Positions 15,764 through 24,250 of a DNA stretch of 34,664 bases are shown here, piece after piece. The stretch is taken from contig NZ_JAAHGT010000027.1 of NCBI RefSeq assembly GCF_010672385.1, positions 1 to 34,664 of the forward strand, read 5' to 3'. How positions within the stretch are numbered: position 1 is the first letter of the stretch; every line of letters begins with the position of its first letter. The translations under genes were made by a program, and so were the position numbers. This DNA comes from Okeania sp. SIO2F4. Its GTDB lineage: Bacteria; Cyanobacteriota; Cyanobacteriia; Cyanobacteriales; Microcoleaceae. Below the pieces are notes generated by a model, which was not told the DNA's origin, made no database searches, and saw only the letters and a list, made by a program, of their open reading frames with translations.

Positions 15764-15975
15764 CTATTCCTGCTTCAACCAGGAAGTGTCGATACTCTCC
15801 AGTCCACAAGTTGTCACGGTTGTTTGCTGTTGCTTCGCAAAACTGGCGTAACGCAACTAAGATCGCGAAACGCGCATTTCGGAGCATAGCTCTTACTAAC
15901 TGCCATAGCTAAATTTAACGCTCTTATCAAATCTCTATCGCAGCTAAAATTGCCAACGCTGCAATTTGATTACGC
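15764..15975 (-). pseudogene. Carboxy-terminal relic of a third tnpB
   Basis: Read leftward: LSERV, a frame slip, then CSVGNFSCDRDLIRALNLAM (15963-15904), which is the zinc-ribbon second half and the last RuvC aspartate (DRDL) of TnpB, and finally VTTCGLESIDTSWLKQE with a stop at 15766-15764, the common TnpB tail of cyanobacterial IS605-type elements. Between the two pieces sits a GC-rich palindromic repeat (about 15826-15890). The rest of the gene is not seen. It is a degraded remnant. Confidence 0.65.
15826..15890. repeat. GC-rich palindromic repeat in the tnpB relic
   Basis: The words TTGCTTCGCAAAACTGGCG, TAACGCAACTAAG and TCGCGAAACGCGCATTTCGG belong to the dispersed family seen at 5985-6053 and 34190-34265, and again interrupt a transposase relic. 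Confidence 0.5.
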
Positions 15976-16519
15976 GCTCTGATAAAAACAGAGACTCTTT
16001 AACAATTTCACAGAATAATAAACATTAACTGGGCTATTATTAGCAAGCATGGTAATTTCCCCTGTGTTAATTACTTAATAACTGAAGTGCGACCTAAGTA
16101 TAGCAATACTTTTTGGAATTGGTATAACACCTTTTTTCAGGATATATAGCAAACGTTTTGAGATTTGGTATAACCTATGGTACTACAATAAAAAAAATGC
16201 AGCCTGAACAAGCTGCAAAGTTAAAGAAAACCGTTGTGTTTCCCTGAGGAAAATTTAATCAAGTAACTAAAAAAAATACTGAAAGTATTAGAGCAGACTG
16301 AAGTAAAATTTTTAATAGTATTAGTTAATTTAATTTATACTTTGATTTTATGTGGAAATAGATAAAATGTAAGTGATTTATGCCATAGGTCAATTGTGAT
16401 TTTCATCAATGATGAAATTGATAATGTATTGGGCAATATGTGATGACAAACATTAAAGGCAGCAATGCAGATAACAGATAAGTCTTGCTACCTGCAATAA
16501 CAGTATTTTTTCACAATAA
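15976..16519. other. Gene-free stretch
   Basis: No gene is supported. GGAATTGGTATAAC (about 16116) and AGATTTGGTATAACC (about 16160) are end-type words of the MITE-like elements. GCAGC/GCTGC (16200-16217) forms a small hairpin after an A-run. The rest is AT-rich without readable frames. Confidence 0.45.
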
Positions 16520-16867
16520 TTAATTTTCTGAGTTTCTAATGGATGTGTTGCTTCTGGCATCTTCTATTACATCAATTTTAGCCTTAAGTAAGGATAAATC
16601 TGTTGCCACAAATCTCTGGTTAGTAACTAGATCGTAAGCTTCCCACTCTTGGGAAAAGTCTACATCTTGCCAAATAAACCAATCTCGGTAAATTTCACCT
16701 TCGTCAATATCACCACATAAGGCTAACCAATCATCTCCATCAAAAATGTCTACTGTTGATGCTATTAAGTCAAGCCACGCAATAGTGACACAAGAATCTG
16801 TATTAGTATCAGCAACAAAAGAGGAAGATTGAGGGTTGACTTGCTCGAGGCAGAAGTTAGATGTCAT
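16520..16867 (-). CDS. Small acidic hypothetical protein
   Basis: The 115-residue product is strongly acidic and rich in Asp, Trp and Ile (for example DIFDGDDWLALCGDIDEGEI and WFIWQDVDFSQEWEAY). It has no membrane helix or signal peptide. The composition is not that of a chance frame, and a start ATG with CAAGGAATTTAAC before it is present, so I take it as real. I do not recognise a family. It stands alone between two gene-free stretches, with no neighbour that hints at function. Codon use is like the rest of the window. Confidence 0.6.
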   Translation of the reverse strand: MTSNFCLEQVNPQSSSFVADTNTDSCVTIAWLDLIASTVDIFDGDDWLALCGDIDEGEIYRDWFIWQDVDFSQEWEAYDLVTNQRFVATDLSLLKAKIDVIEDARSNTSIRNSEN

Positions 16868-17334
16868 TGTTAAATTCCTTGATTAACTCTATGCTTTAAC
16901 TATAGGAACTTTGATATTGAAATAGTGATAGATATATGCCACTATCATAATCACAACATCTTAGACATCAGGCGAATTCCATATTTTACTGCTAATATCG
17001 GAAAGCAGGATTATCCTAAAAGTAGACACTTCAAAAATTGGCACTGATACTATTACTCAAATAGTTGTCTGTGGCAGTGCGACTCAAACGGAAATTAAAT
17101 TGTAATTGGTATTATTAACTTCAGGAAGATAGCAACTCTTTCAGGATATTAAGGGAATTAGGCAGGAGTTATGGAATGAACAAAAAATCTTTATAAGCCT
17201 AATCAGATCGGAATTTGAGCAATTTTTTCCTGATTTGAGCAAAAAAAAATTTTAACTACCTAAAATCCTCTACAGTGTCTAACTCTGAGAGGATATCTTG
17301 ATAATTAAGAACAATTATTTTTGAGGTGTTAAAA
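16868..17334. other. Divergent intergenic region
   Basis: It separates the acidic protein (minus) from the secreted repeat protein (plus), so it should hold both promoters. Two close copies of ATTTGAGCAA followed by T- or A-runs (17213-17250) are the only obvious repeat. GAGG at 17323-17326 is the ribosome-binding site of the next gene. Confidence 0.45.
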
Positions 17335-18048
17335 ATGCTCAATATTAATAAGATTAAAACAAATATAGTAGCGATCGCCACAGTAGTTATAACTATTTGT
17401 AGCAGTCCCCTAGCACTTGCGGAAAACTACACCAGAGAATTTGACGAACAAGGATATCTACGTCAAAATCCTGATGTAGCAGAGTTAGTACGTCAAGGAA
17501 AATATCGCTCTGGTTACGAACATTATGTCAGATATGGGCAATATGAAAATCGTTCTGGTGCTTTTAAAACATTCAATGAACAAGAATATTTGCGACAAAA
17601 CCCTGATGTAGCAGATGCTGTACGTCGTGGTGAATTTAGGTCTGGTTACGATCATTATCTCAAAAATGGTCAATATGAAAACCGTTCTGGTGCTTCTAAC
17701 CCATCACAACCTCAAACTTATGATAATTATAATCAGCCTTCTTTTGGCAATAATAATTTGAGTTGTGAAGGTATAAATCGTAATTTATCCCAGGAAGCAT
17801 TTTTCCGAACAGAGAATCGAATTATCCACATTTGTCGATATCAAAATAGTAATGAATTAGTTTTGTTTGAACGTCGAAATAGAAATAATTCGGGTTGGAG
17901 AAATTTTCCTGTAGAAGTTGCTTATAATGGTTTTGTTAATCCTCGTCTGGGCTATTTTATTAATGATAATGAATTTATTCGCAGACGAGGAAATCAAATG
18001 CTTTACAGAGAACAAGTTGTGAATAAATGGAGACATAATTGCCGCTAA
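17335..18048 (+). CDS. Secreted protein with two 43-residue repeats
   Basis: The ATG at 17335 has GAGG eight bases before it and is preferred to the in-frame GTG at 17326; it gives 237 residues. A signal peptide is visible (VAIATVVITICSSPLALA, cleavage after ALA near residue 29). Two tandem repeats follow, about residues 33-75 and 76-118, each reading F-[D/N]-E-Q-x-YLRQNPDVA, then RSGY-x-HY and GQYENRSGA. The YLxxNPDVA word is found in secreted and calcium-binding-like bacterial proteins. The carboxy-terminal 110 residues contain two cysteines (SCEGIN, HNCR) and two CR pairs and are rich in Asn and Arg, probably a separate small domain with disulfides. Function unknown. Neighbours give no clue. 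Confidence 0.82.
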   Translation: MLNINKIKTNIVAIATVVITICSSPLALAENYTREFDEQGYLRQNPDVAELVRQGKYRSGYEHYVRYGQYENRSGAFKTFNEQEYLRQNPDVADAVRRGEFRSGYDHYLKNGQYENRSGASNPSQPQTYDNYNQPSFGNNNLSCEGINRNLSQEAFFRTENRIIHICRYQNSNELVLFERRNRNNSGWRNFPVEVAYNGFVNPRLGYFINDNEFIRRRGNQMLYREQVVNKWRHNCR

Positions 18049-18132
18049 ACATATACTTTGAAGTCAGAATTTTATTGAGCGGGGGAGTAGGGGAGTAGGG
18101 GAGAATTCAATAATTAACAATTAATAATTAAT

Positions 18133-18330
18133 AATACCAATTTCATAAAATATTGCTACAGTCATCACACAGGGAATAGGGAACAGGGAACAGGGAACAG
18201 GGGAATAAAAACATGATAAAAAAGATAAAAAAGGTTTTATATCTAGAATTCATGGAGTTTCTATTTTTTTATTGTAGGAATAAATCAAAACATCAGATGT
18301 AACTACCTTTTTTGAAAATGGTATAATTAA
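18133..18330. repeat. MITE-like element with 30-base copy elsewhere
   Basis: It begins with the 30 bases that occur inverted at 4546-4575, and ends with TTTTTTGAAAATGGTATAAT, an imperfect inverted match to the start (ATACCAATTTCATAAAA versus ATACCATTTTCAAAAAA). No coding capacity; a non-autonomous element is inferred. Confidence 0.5.
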
Positions 18331-18499
18331 TAATTACCTCTTCTTAAAACATTGAGGATTGGTTAAAAGGAAAATTTTTTCTTTTTTCTCCCATATAGGA
18401 GAGGCTTTAAACCCTAGTTTTTGGGTAAAGATAAGAGTAATTAAGACGCTCCTGGGGTGCTAATTATCAAAAAGGTTATTTAGTCCTGTTAATTACTTT

Positions 18500-18548
18500 A
18501 GGACTTACGCACCAGACCACATATATATAGTAGCTTGGTGTAAGTCCT
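18500..18548. repeat. Inverted repeat AGGACTTAC...GTAAGTCCT
   Basis: AGGACTTACGCACCA (18500-18514) and TGGTGTAAGTCCT (18536-18548) pair apart from a two-base bulge. The AGGACTTACGCA word is frequent between genes of many cyanobacteria, according to general knowledge. Confidence 0.55.
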
Positions 18549-18559
18549 GTACTTAATAA

Positions 18560-18685
18560 TTGATACCAAATCCGGGTTAAACACACTCGCTTTGACCAAA
18601 CCGCGAAAACCTTGTAGAAACCCTGCATGCAAGGTCTCTACAGGGTGAGATATAACAGGGATATCTATACCGGATTTCGTATGAA
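18560..18685. repeat. MITE-like unit with central palindrome
   Basis: ATACCAAATCCGG near 18562 and CCGGATTTCGTAT near 18670 are near-inverted ends. Between them TGTAGAAACCCTGCA (18613-18627) pairs with TGCAAGGTCTCTACA (18628-18642) as a 30-base palindrome with three mismatched positions. It is probably a non-autonomous repeat. Confidence 0.55.
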
Positions 18686-18865
18686 GTATCGCTTAAGTAT
18701 AGCATTAATCCATGGTAATTGGTATAAGTCACTACTAATTTTAATCAGCTCAAATGAAATTTATAGACGAAACGGAATGCTGCGCAACATTAATGCGCAG
18801 CGAAACGAGGGCAGTAATAAAAGTTTCTATTAACAGTTTGATCGGTGGAAAAAATATCAGTTAAG

Positions 18866-20386
18866 TTACTTTTGTTTTGATTGTAATTTTTCCAAAGTTT
18901 GATGAGCGCCAGATAAATCAGGTTGAAGTTGAATTGCTTTTTCTAGGGAAGATATTGCTTGTTCATCTAAGCCTAAATTTGCCAAAGCTTCGCCCAAATG
19001 ATAATGTACAACCCCCGAATTTGGATGAAGTTCAATAGCTTGACGATAAGCATAAACAGCCTCATCCCATCTTTCTAAACTTGCTAAACTATACCCTAAT
19101 TTATGGTGCAAATCAGCAGCAGTGGGATTAAGACTTACTACTCGACGATAAGTAGAAATAGCCTCATCAATAAATCCTTGTTGTTCCATCATTTCTGCTA
19201 ATTTTAGATGAGACTCAATTACAGTTTTATTCTGTTCCTGTCTTCTCGCCAATGCCTCCTGTAGATGCTGATTAAATTTTTGATTATCTGGCTTAATTTC
19301 TACAGCTTTCTGATAACAATTTATCGCCTCTTCCCACTTTTGCATTTCTGTTAATGCTTCTCCTAACTGGTCATAAACCACTGCCGAATTTGGATTTATT
19401 TTGAGAACTTCACGATATTCAACCGCAGCTTCCTCCCACTGTTTTAGTTGGGCTAAAGCATAAGCTAATTGATGATGAATTATTGCAGAATTAGGATTAA
19501 ATTCAATTGCATTTTGATAGGCAGCAACCGCTTCCTCCCAACGTTGTAGTTGGGCTAAAGCTGCTCCTAAATGATGATAAACTTCTGCATTTTTGACATT
19601 TAGAGAGATAGCTTGCATACAGGCATCAATAGCTTCTTCCCAGTTTTGCAACTTGGTTAAAGCCAACCCAATGTAATAGTAAGCTTCTGCTAAATTTGGA
19701 TTTAACTCTAGAGCGCGATGGTAAGAAATAATTGCTTGTTCTATTTGACCAGCATTTTCTAGAACCTTAGCTAAACCTAAATGATATTCTGATAAATAGG
19801 GATTAATTCCAATAGCTTGATTGAAACTTTCTATTGCTTCATCCCACTGTTTTTGACTTGCTAATGCTTCACCTAAATATTGATAAGTTAAAATTGCATA
19901 GGGGTCTATTTCAATAGCGCGACGATAAGTAACTATCGCCTCATCAAATAATCCTTGTTTTGCCAAAGCTAACCCTAAACTCTGATAAAATTTGGGAAAC
20001 TCTGGATTAAGTTCAATAGTTTGACGTAGATAAATAACTGCCTCATCAAACCTCTCAAGTTTAATCAGAATTTCTCCTAAGTTATAGTAAGACCAGGGAT
20101 AATTTGTTTGTAGTTGAATTGCTTCGTGATAGATATTTGCTGCCTCCTCTAAATTTCCCTGTAAACTGAGAGTTTCTCCTAGGTTTTGATAAGCTACTGC
20201 TGATTTAGGATTAAGTTTAATTACTTGACGGTAAGCATCAGCAGCTTCGGGTAAGTTACCTTCCCTTAATAGTTTATTCCCAGTCTGAAGATAGTTAACG
20301 CTGGTTTCTGTTGCTGTTGTTGACATTGTTGTGTAAAATTTCCTTGATTTGGTATTGATAATTCGGGGATGAGCTATCTTGCTCAT
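18866..20386 (-). CDS. TPR protein with about 13 tetratricopeptide repeats
   Basis: The 506-residue protein consists almost wholly of 34-residue TPR units, from about residue 30 to 495, each with the pattern Y..LG.AL..L..W.EA...Y..AI.L.P. I count ten regular units, one irregular stretch (QEALARRQEQNKTVIESHLKL) where the register slips, and three further units. TPR arrays bind proteins and often serve as scaffolds; no catalytic domain is fused here. There is no signal peptide or membrane helix. The start is uncertain: the ATG at 20386 gives twenty extra basic residues, while the ATG at 20326 (MSTTATETSVNYLQTG) leads directly into the repeats. It is divergent from the glycan cluster; functional connection with it is possible but unproven. 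Confidence 0.92.
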   Translation of the reverse strand: MSKIAHPRIINTKSRKFYTTMSTTATETSVNYLQTGNKLLREGNLPEAADAYRQVIKLNPKSAVAYQNLGETLSLQGNLEEAANIYHEAIQLQTNYPWSYYNLGEILIKLERFDEAVIYLRQTIELNPEFPKFYQSLGLALAKQGLFDEAIVTYRRAIEIDPYAILTYQYLGEALASQKQWDEAIESFNQAIGINPYLSEYHLGLAKVLENAGQIEQAIISYHRALELNPNLAEAYYYIGLALTKLQNWEEAIDACMQAISLNVKNAEVYHHLGAALAQLQRWEEAVAAYQNAIEFNPNSAIIHHQLAYALAQLKQWEEAAVEYREVLKINPNSAVVYDQLGEALTEMQKWEEAINCYQKAVEIKPDNQKFNQHLQEALARRQEQNKTVIESHLKLAEMMEQQGFIDEAISTYRRVVSLNPTAADLHHKLGYSLASLERWDEAVYAYRQAIELHPNSGVVHYHLGEALANLGLDEQAISSLEKAIQLQPDLSGAHQTLEKLQSKQK

Positions 20387-21469
20387 TACCTGTTGATATC
20401 CTACACTATTTGGTATTCCTAAATATGCAAGAATATTGGTTGCTAAATCTCTTCTATTGTCAGAAGGTAAGAGAAAATGAAATTTATTGATCTAGTTAAC
20501 ATCATAGAGAAAATATGATTCTGTTTGAGGCGCTTTATCTAAGAGACTGTTTGTTAAAGGAATCTTCAATCCTGGCTTAGGGTGGGTTAAGAATTGCGCA
20601 ACATGAAAAGGTGGCAATACATACAAAAGATCTAGATTTAGGATAAGGATAGAATTAATTATAGGTTGATAGTTTAAGATTCCTAATCATCTCTCTTTTT
20701 CTTGTAAAACTAAATTTAAAATTAGAAATACTACCAAAATTTCTATTACAGTACATTAATGCTTGGAAGAAAAGGAAAAATATAGACATCCAAAGTAGTG
20801 GCAGGAATAAAATTGAATTTCTTCATGGGAAAACATATCCAGATCATAATGCTGCATTATATTCTGTTAAGTAAATAGCTTGATTGTCAATCATAAGTCT
20901 TTAGGTAATCAGAATTCCTTAGTTAAGCAGTGAGATGATACAATCAAAAAGATTAAAATACGACTACAATTATTAGAGTCTTGGCTAACTAACTGTAATT
21001 CAGACAGAAATCTATAAATGGTCATTACCAAAAAAACCAAAAAATTAATATAGAAGTTAAAACTGATTGACAAATGTGCATGAATAATGGTAATAAAATA
21101 GAAAATTCATAGAACTACTAATATACATAGACACAAAGCAAACTCTTGGGATTGCTTTTCTTTCCTAGGGAATGCTCTACAGACATTATGCTTTGCTTAA
21201 TTCACAATTATATTTTACATTTAATTAGACTTATCTACTTAGCTGTGGCTAAACTGTAAACTGGAAAAAAATAGTAACTATTATCTCAGAAATTTGTCAA
21301 ATATTAGACTGAGTTAAGTGAGGTTATCTTGTACAGGAAGTTAGTTATTAGCTAGAAAATTAATTTCTCAGCAAGTTATATTTAAAATTAATTATTTGAA
21401 CAACGGAAAAAATCAAATTAAATTATATACTAAAAACTAATATTCACTAATACATAATCCAAATCTACT
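20387..21469. other. Long 1.08-kb gene-free region before the glycan cluster
   Basis: No open frame of protein-like character, tRNA or clear repeat is found. It must contain the promoters of the TPR gene (minus) and of the sulfotransferase gene (plus). Locally, CAAACTCTTGGGATTGC and TTTCCTAGGGAATGC near 21136-21175 form a partial inverted pattern. A long 5' leader of the cluster is possible; the start at 21470 has no good ribosome-binding site in front (only AT-rich bases). Confidence 0.4.
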
Positions 21470-24130
21470 ATGATGCAAAAAACAGAAAAATCAACTCTGA
21501 TAATTACCAGTATGCACCGTTCAGGAAGTTCCTTAACAGCTTCTATCCTCCAAAGTGCAGGTTTACATATAGGTCGAAAATTAATGGAGGGAACAGAGTA
21601 CAATACTAAAGGATATTTTGAAAATTTAGACTTCTATGAATTTCATCAACAAGTATTACAATCCCAAGGTATAGATGCAGATGGCTGGACTTTACAAGAA
21701 AAAATAGATATAGAAGAAAATTTTCAAGAAAAAGCTAAAAAAATTATCGCCAAAAACTCAATAAGTGGGAATTGGGGATGGAAAGAACCTCGGACAACTT
21801 TGTTCCTAGATTTTTGGGCAGAACTGCTACCAAATGCCAAATTTATATTAATTTATCGTTCTCCTTGGGAAGTAGTTAATTCTCTTTATGCTCGACAAGA
21901 TAAGATATTTCAAAGTCAACCAGAACTAGCAGTAAAATTATGGTTAAGCTACAACCAGAAAATTATTGATTTTTATAATTATGCCATTAATCGTTGCCTG
22001 TTAACAAATATTCAGACAATAATTAATAACCAAGAAGAATTTATTGAAACAATTAATCAAAAATTCAAGACAAACTTTAATAATCCGGCTGTAAATGTTT
22101 ACGACCCATCATTATTTAATAATCAAGTATCAACAGAAAGTCATAGACCTACTATCATAGATTATTACTTTCCTGAAGCTACAGAAATGTATCAGGAATT
22201 AGAGGCAAGAGCATGGAAACCAGAAGATGAAATACCAGATTTTTCATGGCAAGAAAAAATTAAATCATCTCCTTATAGAATTTGGGCATTTCAAGATTGG
22301 ATGAATTTATCTAGTCTAGAAAACCAAAATAAAATTCTACTAGCAGAAATAGAAAAATATAAAAATCAATACGAACAAAGTCAGTTAGAATTAACAGAAG
22401 TCAAGTCTCAGTTAATACAAACACGAGAAGAAACCCAGTGTCAACTGCAAAAAGTTGAACATATTCAAACTAAATTTGACCAAACAGAAAATGAATTAGC
22501 TACTGCTAAATCTCAGTTAAATCATACTCAAGCTGAACTAAGAGAATGCGAGTCAAAACTACAGCAGACAGAAAGTGAATTAAAAAAATCTCAAGAGACA
22601 GAAAAAGAATTCCTACAAACAAAATCTCAGCTACATGAAACTCAAGGAGAATTAGGGCAATATCAGTCACAACTGCATCAAACTCAAGAAGAATTAGAAC
22701 AATCTATATATAAACTCCAGGAAATAGAATTAGTATGGCAAAAATCTCAATCTCAGCTAGAAAAAACAGAAGAATTATTGGATGAATTAAACTCCCAAGA
22801 AAAACAAAATCAAGCAGAATTAGGAAAAACAAAACATAATTTGTCCGAGACTGAAGCAGCATTAAAAGTTTCTCAGTATAAGCTACATCAAACTCAAGAA
22901 TATTGGGAAGATTCCCAATCACAATTAGCAGAAAAAGAGGCAAGATTAGAAAAATATCAGCAAGATTTAAAAGATGTAGAAACGGCATTAGAAGATACCC
23001 ATTCAAAACTTCAAAAAACTCAGGCAGAATTAGGAGTAACAAAACAGAATTTGTCTGAAAGCAGAGGCGAATTACTAGGTTATAAATATCAACTACACCA
23101 AACTCAGGAAGAGTGGGAAAAATCTCAGTCTCAGTTAACAGCAACTGAGGCACTTTTGCAAGAATATCAGTCACAGCTACAGGACACAAAGTCTGTCTTG
23201 GCACAATCTAATTCTCAGCTAAAACAGATCGAAGAAAAAGAACAGCAAACCCAATCTAGTTTAAAAGAAACTGAGGGAAGATTGCAGGAAAAAGAGGCAG
23301 AATTAACAGAATCTAAATCTAGATTAGAAAAGTTTGAATCTGAATTACAAAAAACTAGCCAAGAATTACAAAAAACTCAATCTCAACTCAATCAAACTCA
23401 AGCAGAATTAGGAGAATCTAATTCTCAACTCAACGAGTGGCAAAGATCAAAGTCTGAGTTGCATAAAAACAAACAAGCATTGAAGCGAGCACAACTACAA
23501 AACCAAGAACTTAAAACAGAATTAGTAGAGTCGAATTCACAACTTCAGCAGATAGAAATATTAATGCAACAATCCCACTCTCAATTACAACAAACAAAAG
23601 CTTTATTAACAGAGTTTCAAACTCAGTTACATCAAACTGATGAAGATCGGGAAAATATACAAATGCAACTACAGGAAACTCAGGCAGTATTGCAAGAAGT
23701 TCAGAGTCAATGGCGGAAAACAGAAGTATTATTGCAACAGTCTCAATCTCAACAACAAAATGCCAAGAAAGAATTAGTAGAAACTAAGTCGGAATTAGAA
23801 AAATTACAATATCAGCAAGCTATTTTGAGAAATTCAAAATCAGAAGCAGATGATCAAACAGAATATAAACTGTTAGTTTGGGAAGCATGGTATGCTTATC
23901 AAAACGAGAATTTAACTGAGATGCAAGAGCGCCTTCAGAAGTCTTTGAAATATACAGAAACTTCTCGGACAGAAATAGTAATAGATTGGTTAGATAGTTT
24001 TGCTAATTTCTCTCAGACAAAAGGTATAGAGTTTGATAGTGAAAAACTGACAAATTCTGAAGAATGGCAAAACTTGATGAAACGCGCGATGAGAATTAAA
24101 CAAAAAGTTTTGGTAGGTAGTGAGAAATAA
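21470..24130 (+). CDS. Sulfotransferase fused to a long coiled coil
   Basis: Residues about 8-270 form a PAPS-dependent sulfotransferase: the phosphosulfate loop in SMHRSGSSLTASIL (about 14-27), WGWKEPRTTLF (about 102-112) and the 3'-phosphate site LIYRSPWEVVNSLYAR (about 127-142, Arg130, Ser131). Such enzymes transfer sulfate to sugars. From about 281 to 795 the chain is a coiled coil built of 14-residue units such as SQLNHTQAELRECE, SKLQQTESELKKSQ, SQLHETQGELGQYQ and SQLHQTQEELEQSI, rich in Gln and Glu and without proline. The last 85 residues (EYKLLVWEAWYAYQN, then WLDSFANFSQTKGIEF) form a compact helical end domain I recognise only as recurring near cyanobacterial sugar enzymes. It is the first of five same-strand genes. 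A soluble sulfating enzyme on a rod is inferred. Confidence 0.9.
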   Translation: MMQKTEKSTLIITSMHRSGSSLTASILQSAGLHIGRKLMEGTEYNTKGYFENLDFYEFHQQVLQSQGIDADGWTLQEKIDIEENFQEKAKKIIAKNSISGNWGWKEPRTTLFLDFWAELLPNAKFILIYRSPWEVVNSLYARQDKIFQSQPELAVKLWLSYNQKIIDFYNYAINRCLLTNIQTIINNQEEFIETINQKFKTNFNNPAVNVYDPSLFNNQVSTESHRPTIIDYYFPEATEMYQELEARAWKPEDEIPDFSWQEKIKSSPYRIWAFQDWMNLSSLENQNKILLAEIEKYKNQYEQSQLELTEVKSQLIQTREETQCQLQKVEHIQTKFDQTENELATAKSQLNHTQAELRECESKLQQTESELKKSQETEKEFLQTKSQLHETQGELGQYQSQLHQTQEELEQSIYKLQEIELVWQKSQSQLEKTEELLDELNSQEKQNQAELGKTKHNLSETEAALKVSQYKLHQTQEYWEDSQSQLAEKEARLEKYQQDLKDVETALEDTHSKLQKTQAELGVTKQNLSESRGELLGYKYQLHQTQEEWEKSQSQLTATEALLQEYQSQLQDTKSVLAQSNSQLKQIEEKEQQTQSSLKETEGRLQEKEAELTESKSRLEKFESELQKTSQELQKTQSQLNQTQAELGESNSQLNEWQRSKSELHKNKQALKRAQLQNQELKTELVESNSQLQQIEILMQQSHSQLQQTKALLTEFQTQLHQTDEDRENIQMQLQETQAVLQEVQSQWRKTEVLLQQSQSQQQNAKKELVETKSELEKLQYQQAILRNSKSEADDQTEYKLLVWEAWYAYQNENLTEMQERLQKSLKYTETSRTEIVIDWLDSFANFSQTKGIEFDSEKLTNSEEWQNLMKRAMRIKQKVLVGSEK

Positions 24131-24250
24131 GAGGCATTTCAAAAAAACATGAGGATTTGGAACAAATGGGTATAGGATAAAGTCTAATAGGAAAATGTAA
24201 TTTTATCGACTAATTTGTAATTAAGTTTGTATTAATAAGGAAGTAAATTA

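Larger units (their letters stand above)
18049..18865. other. Gene-free stretch packed with repeats
   Basis: No gene is supported. From left to right: GGGGAGTAGGGGAGTAGGGG runs (18078-18100), a MITE-like element (18133-18330) with heptamers GGGAACA inside, an AGGACTTACGCA inverted pair (18500-18548), another MITE-like unit (18560-18685) and a GC-rich palindrome (18766-18812, GCTGCGCAACATTAATGCGC and AGCGAAACGAG). Confidence 0.55.

Noticed and set aside
18627-18833. 68-codon plus frame
   Set aside because: It runs across two dispersed palindromes and MITE-like ends and has no protein character.
22704-23204. 166-codon open frame on minus inside the coiled coil
   Set aside because: It is the antisense shadow of the 14-residue repeat; codons without stops on the opposite strand follow from the repeated Gln/Glu/Leu codons.
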